A DNA stretch of 64,000 nucleotides from Spirosoma agri (GTDB lineage: Bacteria > Bacteroidota > Bacteroidia > Cytophagales > Spirosomataceae), in contig NZ_JAAGNZ010000001.1 of assembly GCF_010747415.1 (NCBI RefSeq), forward strand, positions 3,938,760-4,002,759. The letters are read 5' to 3'. The notes beneath the pieces are model-generated. The model had not been told where the DNA came from and searched no databases. It was given only the letters and a program-made list of their open reading frames with translations. Position numbers and translations under genes: made by a program. Positions 35,565 to 45,100 of this stretch are shown piece after piece. The stretch's first letter is position 1. Each line of letters opens with the position of its first letter.

Positions 35565-37283
35565 TTAAAATCCGGGATTCTGCTGATAAAGCCCCTTCGT
35601 AAAGGTAATTTCCCGTTGCGGAATGGGCAGGTATTCATCCCGGCCCGCCGTAAATTTAGCACCACTCAGGTGCGACCGGCGGGTTTTTTCTTTGGTAATG
35701 TACGCGTTGAGCGTTTCGGCAGCAATACCCCAACGTACCAGATCGAAGAAGCGGGGGCTTTCGGTAGCGAACTCAAGACGACGTTCGAACTGTAAGGCCT
35801 TCCGGGCGTACGACTGTGTCCAGTTGGCGGAATCGTAGGGTTTGATCAGGTACTTGGACGGATCAGTGCCATCGGCTTTCTTGGTGCGGCCCGTACTGGC
35901 AGCGGCCCGCGCCCGTATCTTATTGATCAACGGCAACGCCAGGGCTTGCTGTCCCAATTCGATATACGCTTCGGCCTGCCACAGCAGCACATCACTGTAC
36001 CGGATGATGTCGATATTTTTCGAAACACCCATGAACGGACCCTGCTTTTTGTACGACGAACTAGTCGCTAGCTGCTGCGATTTCATGGTCTGGAAAAACC
36101 CGTACACGCCCGGATCGCGTATCCAACTATTGCTGAATGGTGACGCCGAATTGTATTTGTACGGGTGACCATCGATTCCGATGGTGTGATCGACGCGCGG
36201 ATCGACCGTAGCTGTTTTGAAATCGATCACGGCGTCGTTGAACGTATCGAACTTAGGTAGTCCGTTGGCGTCCGTTCCGAAGGCATTGGCCAGGTTCTGG
36301 CTGGGCTGGTGAAAACCGCAGCAACCGTACTGCGGAGCGCCGTGGGGATAGTTCAGACCATCTTCAAAATTGAGCCGTCCCAGCGTCGTTCCGTCGTTGA
36401 TGGAATATTGTACCGCAAAGACCGACTCGACACCGTTGTCGTATTCGGGCAGGAAATTCTCGGCAAAATCCGATTGCAGATTATATTTTCCTGAGCTGAT
36501 CACCTGCTGGGTCAGGTCTACCACTTGCTGCAACTTCGTTTTATTGATGCTGACAACTTTGTGATTATCGTCCTGCTCATACGCCTGATAAAGCCGCAAT
36601 TTGGCCAGATAAGCAGCCGCCGACAGTTTATTCGCCCGCCCCACCTGCGACTGCGAAACGGGCAGGTTCGTCACCGCGTACTGAAAATCTTCGGCGATCT
36701 TGTCCCACAGCTGGTCGTTGGTGTACTTCCGGTTCGACGTACCCAGAATCTGATCATTAGACAGCGTTTCGTCGATGTAAGGCACATATTTGAACAGCAT
36801 TTTCAGCATGAAGTGTGCGTGACCCCGCAGAAACCGCAGTTCGGCCAGACGCGTCGTTTTCAACGCAAAACTCGATTCTGTCAGATTACTGATCGACCGG
36901 ATGGCTACGTTGGCCCGGGAGATGGCTTTGTAGTAATTCTCCCAAGTGTACGGGTGGTAGAACCCACCGCCCTGCTGCGGCTGCGTCAGGTTGTGCTGCT
37001 CGTAAAAGTTGATATCTTCCAGATCAGACACGCCACCGCCCCCTTTGTAGGCATCGTCGGACCGGACGCTGCCGTACACCCACATGCTGGCGATAGGGCC
37101 GATCATTTCGCCGTTGCCCAGCGACGCATAAGCAGCCGTTACGAGCGCGTCGGCATTGTCGGCGCTTTTTATATTTTCGGACGACAGCGTTCCCTGCGGC
37201 TGGTAATCCAGGAATTCTTTGCAGGACGAAAACAAACCGCCACCGGCCATCAGAAGCAATGAAACCAGAACTTTATTTTTCAT
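35565..37283 (-). CDS. SusD/RagB family glycan-binding lipoprotein (fructan locus)
   Basis: This 572-residue SusD homologue is longer than the others in the window. The lipobox is LFSSC (about residue 20), followed by KEFLDYQPQGTLSSENI. Family segments include LAELRFLRGHAHFMLKMLFKYVPYID, RYSDVLLWQAEAYIELGQ, LQFERRLEFATESPRFFDLVRW and the end LPIPQREITFTKGLYQQNPGF. It pairs with the SusC gene 17 bases upstream and presumably binds fructan at the cell surface. Confidence 0.95.
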   Translation of the reverse strand: MKNKVLVSLLLMAGGGLFSSCKEFLDYQPQGTLSSENIKSADNADALVTAAYASLGNGEMIGPIASMWVYGSVRSDDAYKGGGGVSDLEDINFYEQHNLTQPQQGGGFYHPYTWENYYKAISRANVAIRSISNLTESSFALKTTRLAELRFLRGHAHFMLKMLFKYVPYIDETLSNDQILGTSNRKYTNDQLWDKIAEDFQYAVTNLPVSQSQVGRANKLSAAAYLAKLRLYQAYEQDDNHKVVSINKTKLQQVVDLTQQVISSGKYNLQSDFAENFLPEYDNGVESVFAVQYSINDGTTLGRLNFEDGLNYPHGAPQYGCCGFHQPSQNLANAFGTDANGLPKFDTFNDAVIDFKTATVDPRVDHTIGIDGHPYKYNSASPFSNSWIRDPGVYGFFQTMKSQQLATSSSYKKQGPFMGVSKNIDIIRYSDVLLWQAEAYIELGQQALALPLINKIRARAAASTGRTKKADGTDPSKYLIKPYDSANWTQSYARKALQFERRLEFATESPRFFDLVRWGIAAETLNAYITKEKTRRSHLSGAKFTAGRDEYLPIPQREITFTKGLYQQNPGF

Positions 37284-37300
37284 GATCGTAAGTCTTGGGC

Positions 37301-40300
37301 TTAGAAGGAAACATTTAAACCGAACGTGATGGTACGCGGTACGGGAACCGTATTGATGTCGATACGTTCGGGGTCCGGTCCCAGGAAATTCTTGTTTTTC
37401 AGCCAGAACACGTTCTCGGCCATCGCGTACAGCCGCAGGCTCGTCATGCCGAGCTTGCCTACCATGTCCCGTGGGAACGTATAGCCCAACTGGACGTTCC
37501 GCAGTTTGAAATAAGCGGTGCTAACGTTGAAATAATCCGACGACCGGGTTTCGTTATTGCCATCCGACAACGTAAGCGCCGGAATGCGGGACGATGTGTT
37601 CTGCGGTGTCCAGGCATTGAACACGCCCGGTCCTACGTTTTCGCGACCACGGATAAAGTTGTTGTAGAACGTGTAAGGATCGAAACCCGTCCGGCTGGCT
37701 ATCCCCGATCCGAAGATCGAAAGATCGAAGTTTTTGTAGCCCAGTTCAGCGCGCACACCGTACTCAAGACCGGGCAGCGTCGTGCCAAAAAATTCCTGGT
37801 CCAGCGCGTCGATTTTACCGTCGCCGTTAAGATCCCGGTACTTGATGCGTCCCGGAGCGGCCCCAACCTGCTGAGCGTGCCGGTTTACGTCTTCCTGATT
37901 CTGGAACAAACCGTCGGTCCGGTAGCCAAACAGATCGAATTGCGAGTGACCAATGATCGTCGTCACGGCATTTCCGGCAAAGGCTGACCGCACTTCGTCG
38001 GGCAATACGGTGATCTTGTCCCGGAAGCGGGCAAAGTTGGCCGATACGTTATACCGGAAATCGCCTTTGGGTTTACCGTAATACGTCAGCAGTAATTCAA
38101 ACCCTTTGTTGGTTTTCGTTGCCCCGTTCACGAACTTCAGCTGGCCCTCGCCCACCGCTGCCGCTACGGGTGGCTGAATAAGAATGTCTTTGGTTTCGCG
38201 GGTAAAGTAATCGAACGAACCGACCAGACTACCGTTCAGGAATCCGAAATCAAGCCCTACGTTTAGTTCGTCGGTCGTTTCCCATTTGAGAGCCGGGTTT
38301 GCTCCCTGCGTTTGCACGAAGCCGGATGGTAACGTACCGCTGTTCGTGCCGTTCAGGTCATAAGCCGTTCCCACGTTCCAGTATTGATCGAAAAAGCCGT
38401 TGTGACCATTGGGCACCTGCGAGGCTAACGTACCGTAGCGGGGCTCGAACAAACCAAACCGGGCTAAGTCCCCAATGTCCTGATTGCCGATCCGGCCCAC
38501 GCCCGCCCGTAGTTTGAGGTTGCTGACGGCCTTCATGTTCTGCATGAATCCTTCCTTATCGATGCGCCAGCCGACCGAAGCCGCCGGAAAAAAGCCGTAC
38601 CGATTGTCGGTACCAAACCGGGACGAACCATCCCGACGAAGCGTCAGCGCAGCCAGGTAGCGATCGCCAAAACCGTAATCGATCCGGGCAAACTGCGACA
38701 GTAACCGGCTTCCGGTCGATGTACCCGTGCTGCTGGCATTGCCCGACGCGGCACTCAGGACAAAGTAATCTTCGCTCTGCACAGCAAAATTCTCGCGGTA
38801 CGATACGACGTTATCCAGATTGTCCTTGATGGATTCAACCCCCGCCAGTACGTTGAACCGATGCGCCCCCAGATCGAAGTTATACCGTAACGTATTGGTC
38901 CAGGTTAGGCTCAAGAACTGGTTGGTACTAAGCGTCAAACTGTTGAGCGACCGGGCGATAAAGCCGTTCTGGAACGACTGCTCGATGTTTTTATTGGAGA
39001 AACCGGCATTGTCCATGCCCAGCGACGACCGGAACACCAGCCCCCGGATCGGTTCGATCTCGGTGAAGATGTTTCCGAAGGCAAACGTCCGGCGGACTTT
39101 GTCCCAGCGGTTGATGTACTGCATAAACACCGGGTTGTTCCGGTCCGAATAGCCCGATCCGATAGGGCCAGCGTAGTCACCCGTTGTGGTGTAGACCGGA
39201 ATGGTTGGCGCCAGCGTGACGGCCAGACCGGGTGTTGGTGCGCCCCCCAGGTCAGTGGTAACAGGGGTTTCGCGGGAAGCGGTCAGTTGCAGATTAACGC
39301 CGAACTTCACCCGGTTATCAGCCAGACTGGTCAAGCCATTCACGCGTCCCGTAATCCGGTTGTAGTCGGTGAACCGAACCATCCCTTTCGTGTTGAGGTA
39401 GCTCAGGTTGACCAGAATCGACGAACTTTTGGTCCCACCCGAAATGGTAAGGTCGTTGTTTGTAATCAAACCGGTCTGATACAGTTCTTTCTGCCAGTCG
39501 GTATCGCCAGCCGGTACGGTCTGGTTACCGCCCACGTAAGGCTGCACCGTTACGTTGTTGAGTACAGGATTGCTAAAATTTTTATTCCAGTCGAAGTTGT
39601 AAATCTCACCGTAGGCCGAAGCAGGGTCGGCTCCGTCATTGACCGATGCCTGCCAGAGCGCCCGCCCCCGATCAACGGCGTTTAGCATCTTGAACCGCTC
39701 GGGTTTTTCGGACTGGGCCGAGATACTGGTATTGAACTGAACATTCAGTTTTCCGTCGGTATTGTAGCCGTTTTTTGTGGTTACGATAATCACCCCGTTC
39801 GATGCCCGCGATCCGTAGATAGACGCCGACGACGCATCTTTCAGCACCTGAATGGACTGAATAGCGGTGGAATTCAAACTCTGGAAAACGAACGGTCGCT
39901 TGGTTGGCACCCCGTCGATGATGTACAACGGATCGTTGTTGCCGAGCGTATTGGCTCCCCGGATCAGCACCCGGCTGGACTCGCCGGATGGCGTACCCGA
40001 TTTCTCCACGTACAAACCCGGTACCCGGCCCTGCAAGGCCTGCATGGGGTTCCCCGAACTGGTCGCTTTCGTAGCGGCTACGTCCACAATCGCTACCGCA
40101 CCCGTCAGATCCTGACGGCGGGCCGTGGTATACCCCAGCACGACCACTTCGGCTAGTTGACCACCTTCGGCCAGCGAAACCGTTACGGTATTCGTGTTTG
40201 CCACCGATACAACCTGCGTAGCATAACCGATAAACGATACGGTGATGCCGGTGGCACTCTGCGGCACCGCGATCGAAAACTTCCCGGCGACATCGGCAAC

Positions 40301-40453
40301 CGTTCCCGTCTTCGTTCCGGGAATAATGATGCTGGCACCGGGGAGTGGCTCGTTAGTTTTCGAATCGAGGATAGTCCCGGTAACCGTACGCTGCTGGGCG
40401 AGCGCCAATGTGGCTGTCAGCAACAGGCACATGAGGGTAAGTAAACGTTGCAT
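37301..40453 (-). CDS. SusC family TonB receptor (fructan locus)
   Basis: The 1050-residue outer-membrane importer has a signal peptide (MQRLLTLMCLLLTATLALAQ), a carboxypeptidase-D-like domain (VTGTILDSKTNEPLPGASII), TonB box (LAEVVVLGYTTA), plug (NDPLYIIDGVPT, ASIYGSRASNGVIIVTTKNG) and a barrel ending ITFGLNVSF. It has no STN domain, so it is a transporter only. Its neighbours (SusD, GH32, fructokinase, MFS) indicate fructo-oligosaccharide uptake. A 166-base gap separates it from the fructokinase gene upstream, so an extra promoter is possible there. Confidence 0.95.
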   Translation of the reverse strand: MQRLLTLMCLLLTATLALAQQRTVTGTILDSKTNEPLPGASIIIPGTKTGTVADVAGKFSIAVPQSATGITVSFIGYATQVVSVANTNTVTVSLAEGGQLAEVVVLGYTTARRQDLTGAVAIVDVAATKATSSGNPMQALQGRVPGLYVEKSGTPSGESSRVLIRGANTLGNNDPLYIIDGVPTKRPFVFQSLNSTAIQSIQVLKDASSASIYGSRASNGVIIVTTKNGYNTDGKLNVQFNTSISAQSEKPERFKMLNAVDRGRALWQASVNDGADPASAYGEIYNFDWNKNFSNPVLNNVTVQPYVGGNQTVPAGDTDWQKELYQTGLITNNDLTISGGTKSSSILVNLSYLNTKGMVRFTDYNRITGRVNGLTSLADNRVKFGVNLQLTASRETPVTTDLGGAPTPGLAVTLAPTIPVYTTTGDYAGPIGSGYSDRNNPVFMQYINRWDKVRRTFAFGNIFTEIEPIRGLVFRSSLGMDNAGFSNKNIEQSFQNGFIARSLNSLTLSTNQFLSLTWTNTLRYNFDLGAHRFNVLAGVESIKDNLDNVVSYRENFAVQSEDYFVLSAASGNASSTGTSTGSRLLSQFARIDYGFGDRYLAALTLRRDGSSRFGTDNRYGFFPAASVGWRIDKEGFMQNMKAVSNLKLRAGVGRIGNQDIGDLARFGLFEPRYGTLASQVPNGHNGFFDQYWNVGTAYDLNGTNSGTLPSGFVQTQGANPALKWETTDELNVGLDFGFLNGSLVGSFDYFTRETKDILIQPPVAAAVGEGQLKFVNGATKTNKGFELLLTYYGKPKGDFRYNVSANFARFRDKITVLPDEVRSAFAGNAVTTIIGHSQFDLFGYRTDGLFQNQEDVNRHAQQVGAAPGRIKYRDLNGDGKIDALDQEFFGTTLPGLEYGVRAELGYKNFDLSIFGSGIASRTGFDPYTFYNNFIRGRENVGPGVFNAWTPQNTSSRIPALTLSDGNNETRSSDYFNVSTAYFKLRNVQLGYTFPRDMVGKLGMTSLRLYAMAENVFWLKNKNFLGPDPERIDINTVPVPRTITFGLNVSF

Positions 40454-40619
40454 AGATATTACTGAATAGGGATAGAAATAAAATTATTTAGAATAGGCTG
40501 GGTACTCAACTGGCTTATGGCTTACCGGAAGGGCATGGGTGTTCTACGCTCACCCTATGGATAGCGTGGATTCATTAATTTGACGAATCATCAATCACCG
40601 AATGCCCATCCGGTCCAGC

Positions 40620-41516
40620 TTAAAGCGAAGGCAGAACGTGATCGAATGTCGTCTCAATAATGTCCTCAGTAAAAGCGGGTGTGGCCCCACTCTGCGTAGC
40701 GACGTACGCACCGGTTGCGCAGGCAAATTTCAGGGTCTCTTTCGGCGACTCGCCCTGTAGTGTTTTATAGAGGAAAGCGGCCAGAAACGCGTCACCACTC
40801 CCAATGGTATCGGCCACCTCGATCGGAAAACCAACCTGACTGTATAAACCCGTCCCATCCAGCAATACCGCTCCGTTTTCGCCGAGTGTCACGCAAAGCA
40901 TGTCGAGCTCATAGCGATCACGCAACTGATGCATGGCCTGATGCAGATCATTTTCTTCGCCATACCAGGCCGATAGTTCCACTAGTTCATGCTCGTTCAG
41001 CTTGGCGATGTGCGCGTGGTGAAGCAACTCCTCGACCGTTTCCCGTTCATAATGGGGAGCCCGCAGATTGACATCGAACACTTTCCGGGGTGCAACGGCC
41101 AGCAGTGCCAGCAGCGTTTCATGGGTTTGTTGACTACGCGCGGCCAGACTTCCATATACAAACAGATCGCTCTGCCGCACCGTTTCGAGCAGGCCAGGAA
41201 CCAGTTGAATGTAATCCCAGGCAACGGGCTGTACGATCTTGTAGGTCACCTCATTGGAATCGGAGATATTGGCTTTGGCAACCCCCGTCAGGTGCGTTTG
41301 CCCAACCTGAATCAGATCGAGCGGAATCTGTTTCTGTGCCAGAAAATCGAGCAGTTCGCGGCCCAGGTCGTCACTGCCGACGCGGCTGATGAGTTGAGCG
41401 TTCAGCCCAAAATTACGTAGATCGGCGGCTACGTTCATGGGTGCTCCGCCGGGCTGTTTACTGGTTGGCAATACGTCCCAGAGGATTTCGCCGAAGCAGG
41501 TGATGGTTGGTGTCAT
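40620..41516 (-). CDS. fructokinase (PfkB family)
   Basis: The 298-residue cytoplasmic sugar kinase is predicted to make fructose-6-phosphate. PfkB features: ITCFGEILWDVLPTSKQPGGAPMNVAADL at the N-terminus, VGSDDLGRELLDFL, and the C-terminal signature VADTIGSGDAFLAAFL with catalytic base D242. The substrate assignment rests on the fructan context and the GGAPMNVA pattern common to fructokinases. It starts 11 bases after the sugar transporter and is almost certainly co-transcribed with it. Confidence 0.93.
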   Translation of the reverse strand: MTPTITCFGEILWDVLPTSKQPGGAPMNVAADLRNFGLNAQLISRVGSDDLGRELLDFLAQKQIPLDLIQVGQTHLTGVAKANISDSNEVTYKIVQPVAWDYIQLVPGLLETVRQSDLFVYGSLAARSQQTHETLLALLAVAPRKVFDVNLRAPHYERETVEELLHHAHIAKLNEHELVELSAWYGEENDLHQAMHQLRDRYELDMLCVTLGENGAVLLDGTGLYSQVGFPIEVADTIGSGDAFLAAFLYKTLQGESPKETLKFACATGAYVATQSGATPAFTEDIIETTFDHVLPSL

Positions 41517-41527
41517 TGTCAGTCAGA

Positions 41528-42850
41528 TTAATGAACGAAAACAGTTTTTTCGATTTGTTCCAGGCTGGTGCCTTTGGTTTCGGGCATGAGCCGCAGCACG
41601 AACAGCAGTTGCAGCACCATCATGACCGCGAAAAACAGGAATGTGTTGCCTCCGCCGAAATGCTCGGATAAATAAGGAAACGTAAATGTGATGATGGCGG
41701 CCATCAGCCAGTGCGTGAAGCTACCCAATGCCTGACCGCTGGCGCGTACTTCGTTCGGAAAAATCTCGGAAATAAACACCCAGATAACGGCCCCCTGCGA
41801 GAATCCGAAGAAAGCAATGTAGCCAAACAGCAACAGCGGAACGGTCATACCAAAGTCATGTACGTAAAAGGCCCGCGCCACCAGTGCCAGCGTGATGATC
41901 AAACCGATGGAGCCAATCTTCATGAGCGTCCGTCGTCCATAGCGATCGATCAGGTTCATGGAGATCATGGTAAAGATAAGGTTTGTCAAGCCAATGCCCG
42001 CCGACGAAAGCAGCGACGAATTTTTACCCAGACCCGTCATCTCGAAAATACGGGGGGCGTAATAAATGATGGCGTTGATACCCGACACCTGATTGAAGAC
42101 CGCAAACAGCACGGCCAGCATGACCGGCGTTTTGTACGCACCCGAAAACAACCGGGTCGATGCTGTTTTATGCCGATTGCTTTGCTGGATAGCAACGAAG
42201 GTTTGCTCCGCCGTTTCGGGATCGATCATGTTCAGCACCTCCCGCGCTTCGGTCGCGTTTCCTTGCTGCAACAGCAGCCAGCGCGGACTTTCCGGAATGC
42301 CCAGGACCGCCAGCAGAAAAATAAGCGATGGTAGCGCCTGAACGCCCAGCATCCAGCGCCACGGTTCAGCCCCGGCGTCAGCCAGCAGGAAATTAGACAG
42401 GTAGGCAATTAGGATACCCAGTACCACATTAAACTGAAACAAGCCAACCAGACGACCACGCGATTTAGCGGGCGAAATTTCGGTGATGTACATCGGGGCT
42501 GCCACCGATGATGCGCCCACACCCAGACCACCCAGGAAGCGGAAGATGAGAAAGGTCCACCAGTCAGGGGCCAGCGCGGTGCCGAGCGAAGCCAGCAAGT
42601 ATAGAAACGCAATCCAGAACAGTGTCCGTTTACGCCCGAGTTTTTCTGCCGGAATGCCACCGGTCATGGAGCCGATCACCGTACCGATCAGCGCGATCGA
42701 CACCGTCAGTCCATGCTCCCAGACGCTAAGTCCCCACAAGGACTGAAGTGACTGCTCAACACCGGATATGACGGCGGTGTCGAAGCCGAAAAGAAAACCA
42801 CCGAGCGCGGCAGTGATCGACCACAGAAAAATACGTTGTTTCTGACTCAT
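41528..42850 (-). CDS. MFS sugar porter, probably fructose:H+ symporter
   Basis: The 440-residue inner-membrane transporter has 12 predicted helices. Sugar-porter motifs: GGFLFGFDTAVISG in helix 1, GRKRT between helices 2 and 3, RFLGGLGVGASSVAAPMYITEISPAKSRGRLVGL, QVSGINAIIYYAPRIF in helix 7, DRYGRRTLMKIG, and PETKGTSLEQIE at the C-terminus. Its gene leads the fructan operon and lies 11 bases before fructokinase. An in-frame TTG at 42892 would start inside a TAnnTTTG promoter element (42890-42897), so the ATG at 42850 is chosen. Confidence 0.93.
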   Translation of the reverse strand: MSQKQRIFLWSITAALGGFLFGFDTAVISGVEQSLQSLWGLSVWEHGLTVSIALIGTVIGSMTGGIPAEKLGRKRTLFWIAFLYLLASLGTALAPDWWTFLIFRFLGGLGVGASSVAAPMYITEISPAKSRGRLVGLFQFNVVLGILIAYLSNFLLADAGAEPWRWMLGVQALPSLIFLLAVLGIPESPRWLLLQQGNATEAREVLNMIDPETAEQTFVAIQQSNRHKTASTRLFSGAYKTPVMLAVLFAVFNQVSGINAIIYYAPRIFEMTGLGKNSSLLSSAGIGLTNLIFTMISMNLIDRYGRRTLMKIGSIGLIITLALVARAFYVHDFGMTVPLLLFGYIAFFGFSQGAVIWVFISEIFPNEVRASGQALGSFTHWLMAAIITFTFPYLSEHFGGGNTFLFFAVMMVLQLLFVLRLMPETKGTSLEQIEKTVFVH

Positions 42851-42889
42851 GTCTGACGAAAATGAACCGGTTTCTAGAGGCTCATAAGT

Positions 42890-42897
42890 CAAATGTA
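42890..42897 (-). promoter_or_regulatory. candidate -7 element of the fructan operon
   Basis: On the minus strand this reads TACATTTG, an exact TAnnTTTG match, 40 bases before the transporter ATG. A TTTG box at the right distance is not evident, which suggests activator dependence. Confidence 0.5.
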
Positions 42898-42960
42898 CAA
42901 CGCGTTTACACTGGCAGCTTTCAGGATTTGTTCAAATGCTTTCGAAATAATAATTAACAC

Positions 42961-42985
42961 TAAACAGTTAATAATGAACCGTTTA
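42961..42985. promoter_or_regulatory. candidate regulator site upstream of the fructan operon
   Basis: TAAACAGTT (42961-42969) and AACCGTTTA (42977-42985) form an inverted repeat with one mismatch and a 7-base spacer. The same stretch can also be read as a 14-base direct repeat (TTAACACTAAACAG, then TTAATAATGAACCG). It lies about 65-90 bases upstream of the candidate -7 element. The 42986-43213 remainder shows only a loose AGCCCTT/AAGGGCT pair and no gene. Confidence 0.35.
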
Positions 42986-43213
42986 ACTATATACTACTGG
43001 ATAGCCCTTTTGATTTTGATACACTGACTTTCGGATTTGATTCAAGGGCTTTTCGAACCTGAAACGGCATTATCGTCGGTCGTGCCAGCAGCGGCTGTTT
43101 CCGAGCGGCCTGATCACTACGACTAAACAGAACGACCTTCCCTACCGCTTCCCCACGCTTGATTGGTGACAGGTCACTACCCATTTACTAACCAAAACTT
43201 AATCCTTATCTGT

Positions 43214-44704
43214 ATGCCAGCCGAATTTTTAACCCAAAAGGGCCTCAGCTACGACGGCACTGAATTCAAAGCCATTGCCGACGATTTGCAGGGTAACATT
43301 CTCAAGTCGCATGGGCGCAACCACACCGCCCACATTTTCTTCAAATTTCGCCCCGGTAAAGTGGCCGAAGCAAAAGCATTCATCCGGTCTTTCGAGCACC
43401 TGGTCACCTCAGCTGCCAAGCAAAAGGTGGATACGAACGACTTCGACACGAACGGTTCACAACACATTTTCACAACCTTTTACCTGAGTGCTGCCGGTTA
43501 CTACTACCTGGGCGTAAAAGACAGCAAAACACCCACTGATCCGCAGTTCAGAGCGGGTATGCAGGCATCAGCACAAAAACTCGCCGATCAACCGGACCAA
43601 TGGGACAATGGCTACCGCAATCAGGGCGTTCATGGTATGATTTTGCTCGGTTTTGGGGGTGGCGTCCGCGCCCAGCTTCTTGAACGGGAAACGCTCAATA
43701 TCAGCAACCAGCTCCTGCGAAATGGGCTGGCCGAGGTATTCGTTGAGAAAGGCGATAGCATTAAAAATGACAACGGCGACGACATCGAGCATTTCGGTTA
43801 CGTCGATGGTATCAGCCAGCCGAAGTTCTTTCGGGAAGAGTTGAATCCGGACCTGGCCACGAACTGGAATCCGATGGCTTTCTGGGATCTGGTGTTGGTC
43901 GACGATCCGGGTGGTCGTCCCGGCAAATCGTATGGCAGTTATCTTGTGTTTCGTAAACTCGAGCAACACGTTCGGGATTTCAAGAAAACCGAACAAAAAC
44001 TGGCGCAAAGCCTGTTCAATTCCGATTCGGAACTGGCGGGGGCCATGATCGTCGGGCGGTTTGAAAACGGTATGCCCGTTACGCTTAGTTCGGAGGATAC
44101 CGAACTCAATGCGCATCATGATCCCGGCATTCCGGTAAGCGGCTCGTTCGTCGGCAAGCTCAATGACTTCACGTATGACAGCGATGCCGAGGGTGCCCGG
44201 TGTCCTTTCCACGCGCACATTCGCAAATCGAACCCACGGGGCGAATCCAAACGACTCGACCCGACTATCACCACGGAGGCTGAACAACTGCACACCATGG
44301 CCCGGCGCGGGATCATATATGGGAAGCGCGACGTTCATCCCAACAAGCAGAAAAATCTGGACAAGCTTCCCAACGGCGGAGTGGGCCTACTGTTCATGAG
44401 TTTTCAGCGTAGTCTGGCTAATCAATTTGAGTTTATCCAAAGCGCCTGGGTCAATGAAGACAACTTCGTTCATGGGTTTCTGCCCGGTGATAAACCAACC
44501 GGAAAAGATCCTGTTATCGGTCAGGGATCGTTCGATGTGTTAACGCACCAGTACACCCGTACTTACGACAATGCCAACACAATTGACAAACTACATGCAC
44601 CGCTCGATCCCGCCAATCATGTCAATGACTTCGGCAAATTCGTAACGACGCGCGGAGGTGAATACTTTTTTGCCCCAAGCAAAACGTTCTTACGAACCCT
44701 ATAA
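43214..44704 (+). CDS. DyP-type heme peroxidase
   Basis: This 496-residue dye-decolorizing peroxidase uses H2O2 to oxidise bulky substrates. The GxxDG motif is FGYVDGISQP with catalytic D198. The proximal heme ligand is H335 in PFHAHIRKSNPR, and the distal arginine is in the RRGIIYG segment. There is no Tat or Sec signal, so it appears cytoplasmic, unlike many B-type DyPs. Its large size resembles the longer classes. No encapsulin shell gene is adjacent. The frame is open from 43163, but the ATG at 43214 gives the natural N-terminus MPAEFLTQKGLSYDG. A strong terminator follows. Confidence 0.93.
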   Translation: MPAEFLTQKGLSYDGTEFKAIADDLQGNILKSHGRNHTAHIFFKFRPGKVAEAKAFIRSFEHLVTSAAKQKVDTNDFDTNGSQHIFTTFYLSAAGYYYLGVKDSKTPTDPQFRAGMQASAQKLADQPDQWDNGYRNQGVHGMILLGFGGGVRAQLLERETLNISNQLLRNGLAEVFVEKGDSIKNDNGDDIEHFGYVDGISQPKFFREELNPDLATNWNPMAFWDLVLVDDPGGRPGKSYGSYLVFRKLEQHVRDFKKTEQKLAQSLFNSDSELAGAMIVGRFENGMPVTLSSEDTELNAHHDPGIPVSGSFVGKLNDFTYDSDAEGARCPFHAHIRKSNPRGESKRLDPTITTEAEQLHTMARRGIIYGKRDVHPNKQKNLDKLPNGGVGLLFMSFQRSLANQFEFIQSAWVNEDNFVHGFLPGDKPTGKDPVIGQGSFDVLTHQYTRTYDNANTIDKLHAPLDPANHVNDFGKFVTTRGGEYFFAPSKTFLRTL

Positions 44705-44728
44705 TTAGCAAGATTTGTTCTGTTTCGA

Positions 44729-44787
44729 GAACGGTGTTCGGTAGGTCCCATCCTGGTTGTGGGACTTACTGAATGCCGTTCTTTTTT
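44729..44787 (+). terminator. intrinsic terminator after DyP peroxidase
   Basis: Arms 44729-44750 and 44760-44781 form a 22-bp stem in RNA with four G-U pairs, a 9-base loop, and T6 at 44782-44787. Confidence 0.92.
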
Positions 44788-45100
44788 AGTTAGTCCAGTC
44801 GTTTGGTTGAGTAACCAGACGGGTAGCCAGTGCGTGTACGGTGTTGTAAAGAGGCTGTCTCAATTACCGCTCGATCAGAAAATTTGTCCTACAAATACTA
44901 CGATAATTACAATACAATCACTGAGAAATCAACCACTTAAGGCTATCCTACCGCTTAATCAACAAATACATGAAGTAAATAGCATGCAACATTGCCGACA
45001 AAACAGAGTTTTTTTATATGACGCACTGAACGTATCCTGACGATTTGGGCTGCGTTACAGACGATCTTGTTCTATCGGTTCACTTAAATGTACTCAACAC
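44788..45100. other. non-coding gap before fasciclin gene
   Basis: About 310 bases, with no gene seen. AGAGGCTGTCTCA at about 44851-44864 resembles the terminal repeats of some Bacteroidota insertion sequences, but no second end or transposase is present. The part from 44880 on is AT-richer and probably holds the fasciclin promoter; no consensus match was found. Confidence 0.35.

Noticed and set aside
42851..42892. TTG start for the sugar porter
   Set aside because: The codon lies inside a TAnnTTTG promoter element, and the ATG at 42850 gives the usual family N-terminus.
42987..43184. 65-residue minus-strand frame upstream of the fructan operon
   Set aside because: It has no recognisable family, composition looks like random translation, and it lies in the divergent control region. 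Not supported as a gene.
44851..44864. AGAGGCTGTCTCA as an insertion-sequence end
   Set aside because: No second inverted copy, transposase or target duplication is visible nearby.
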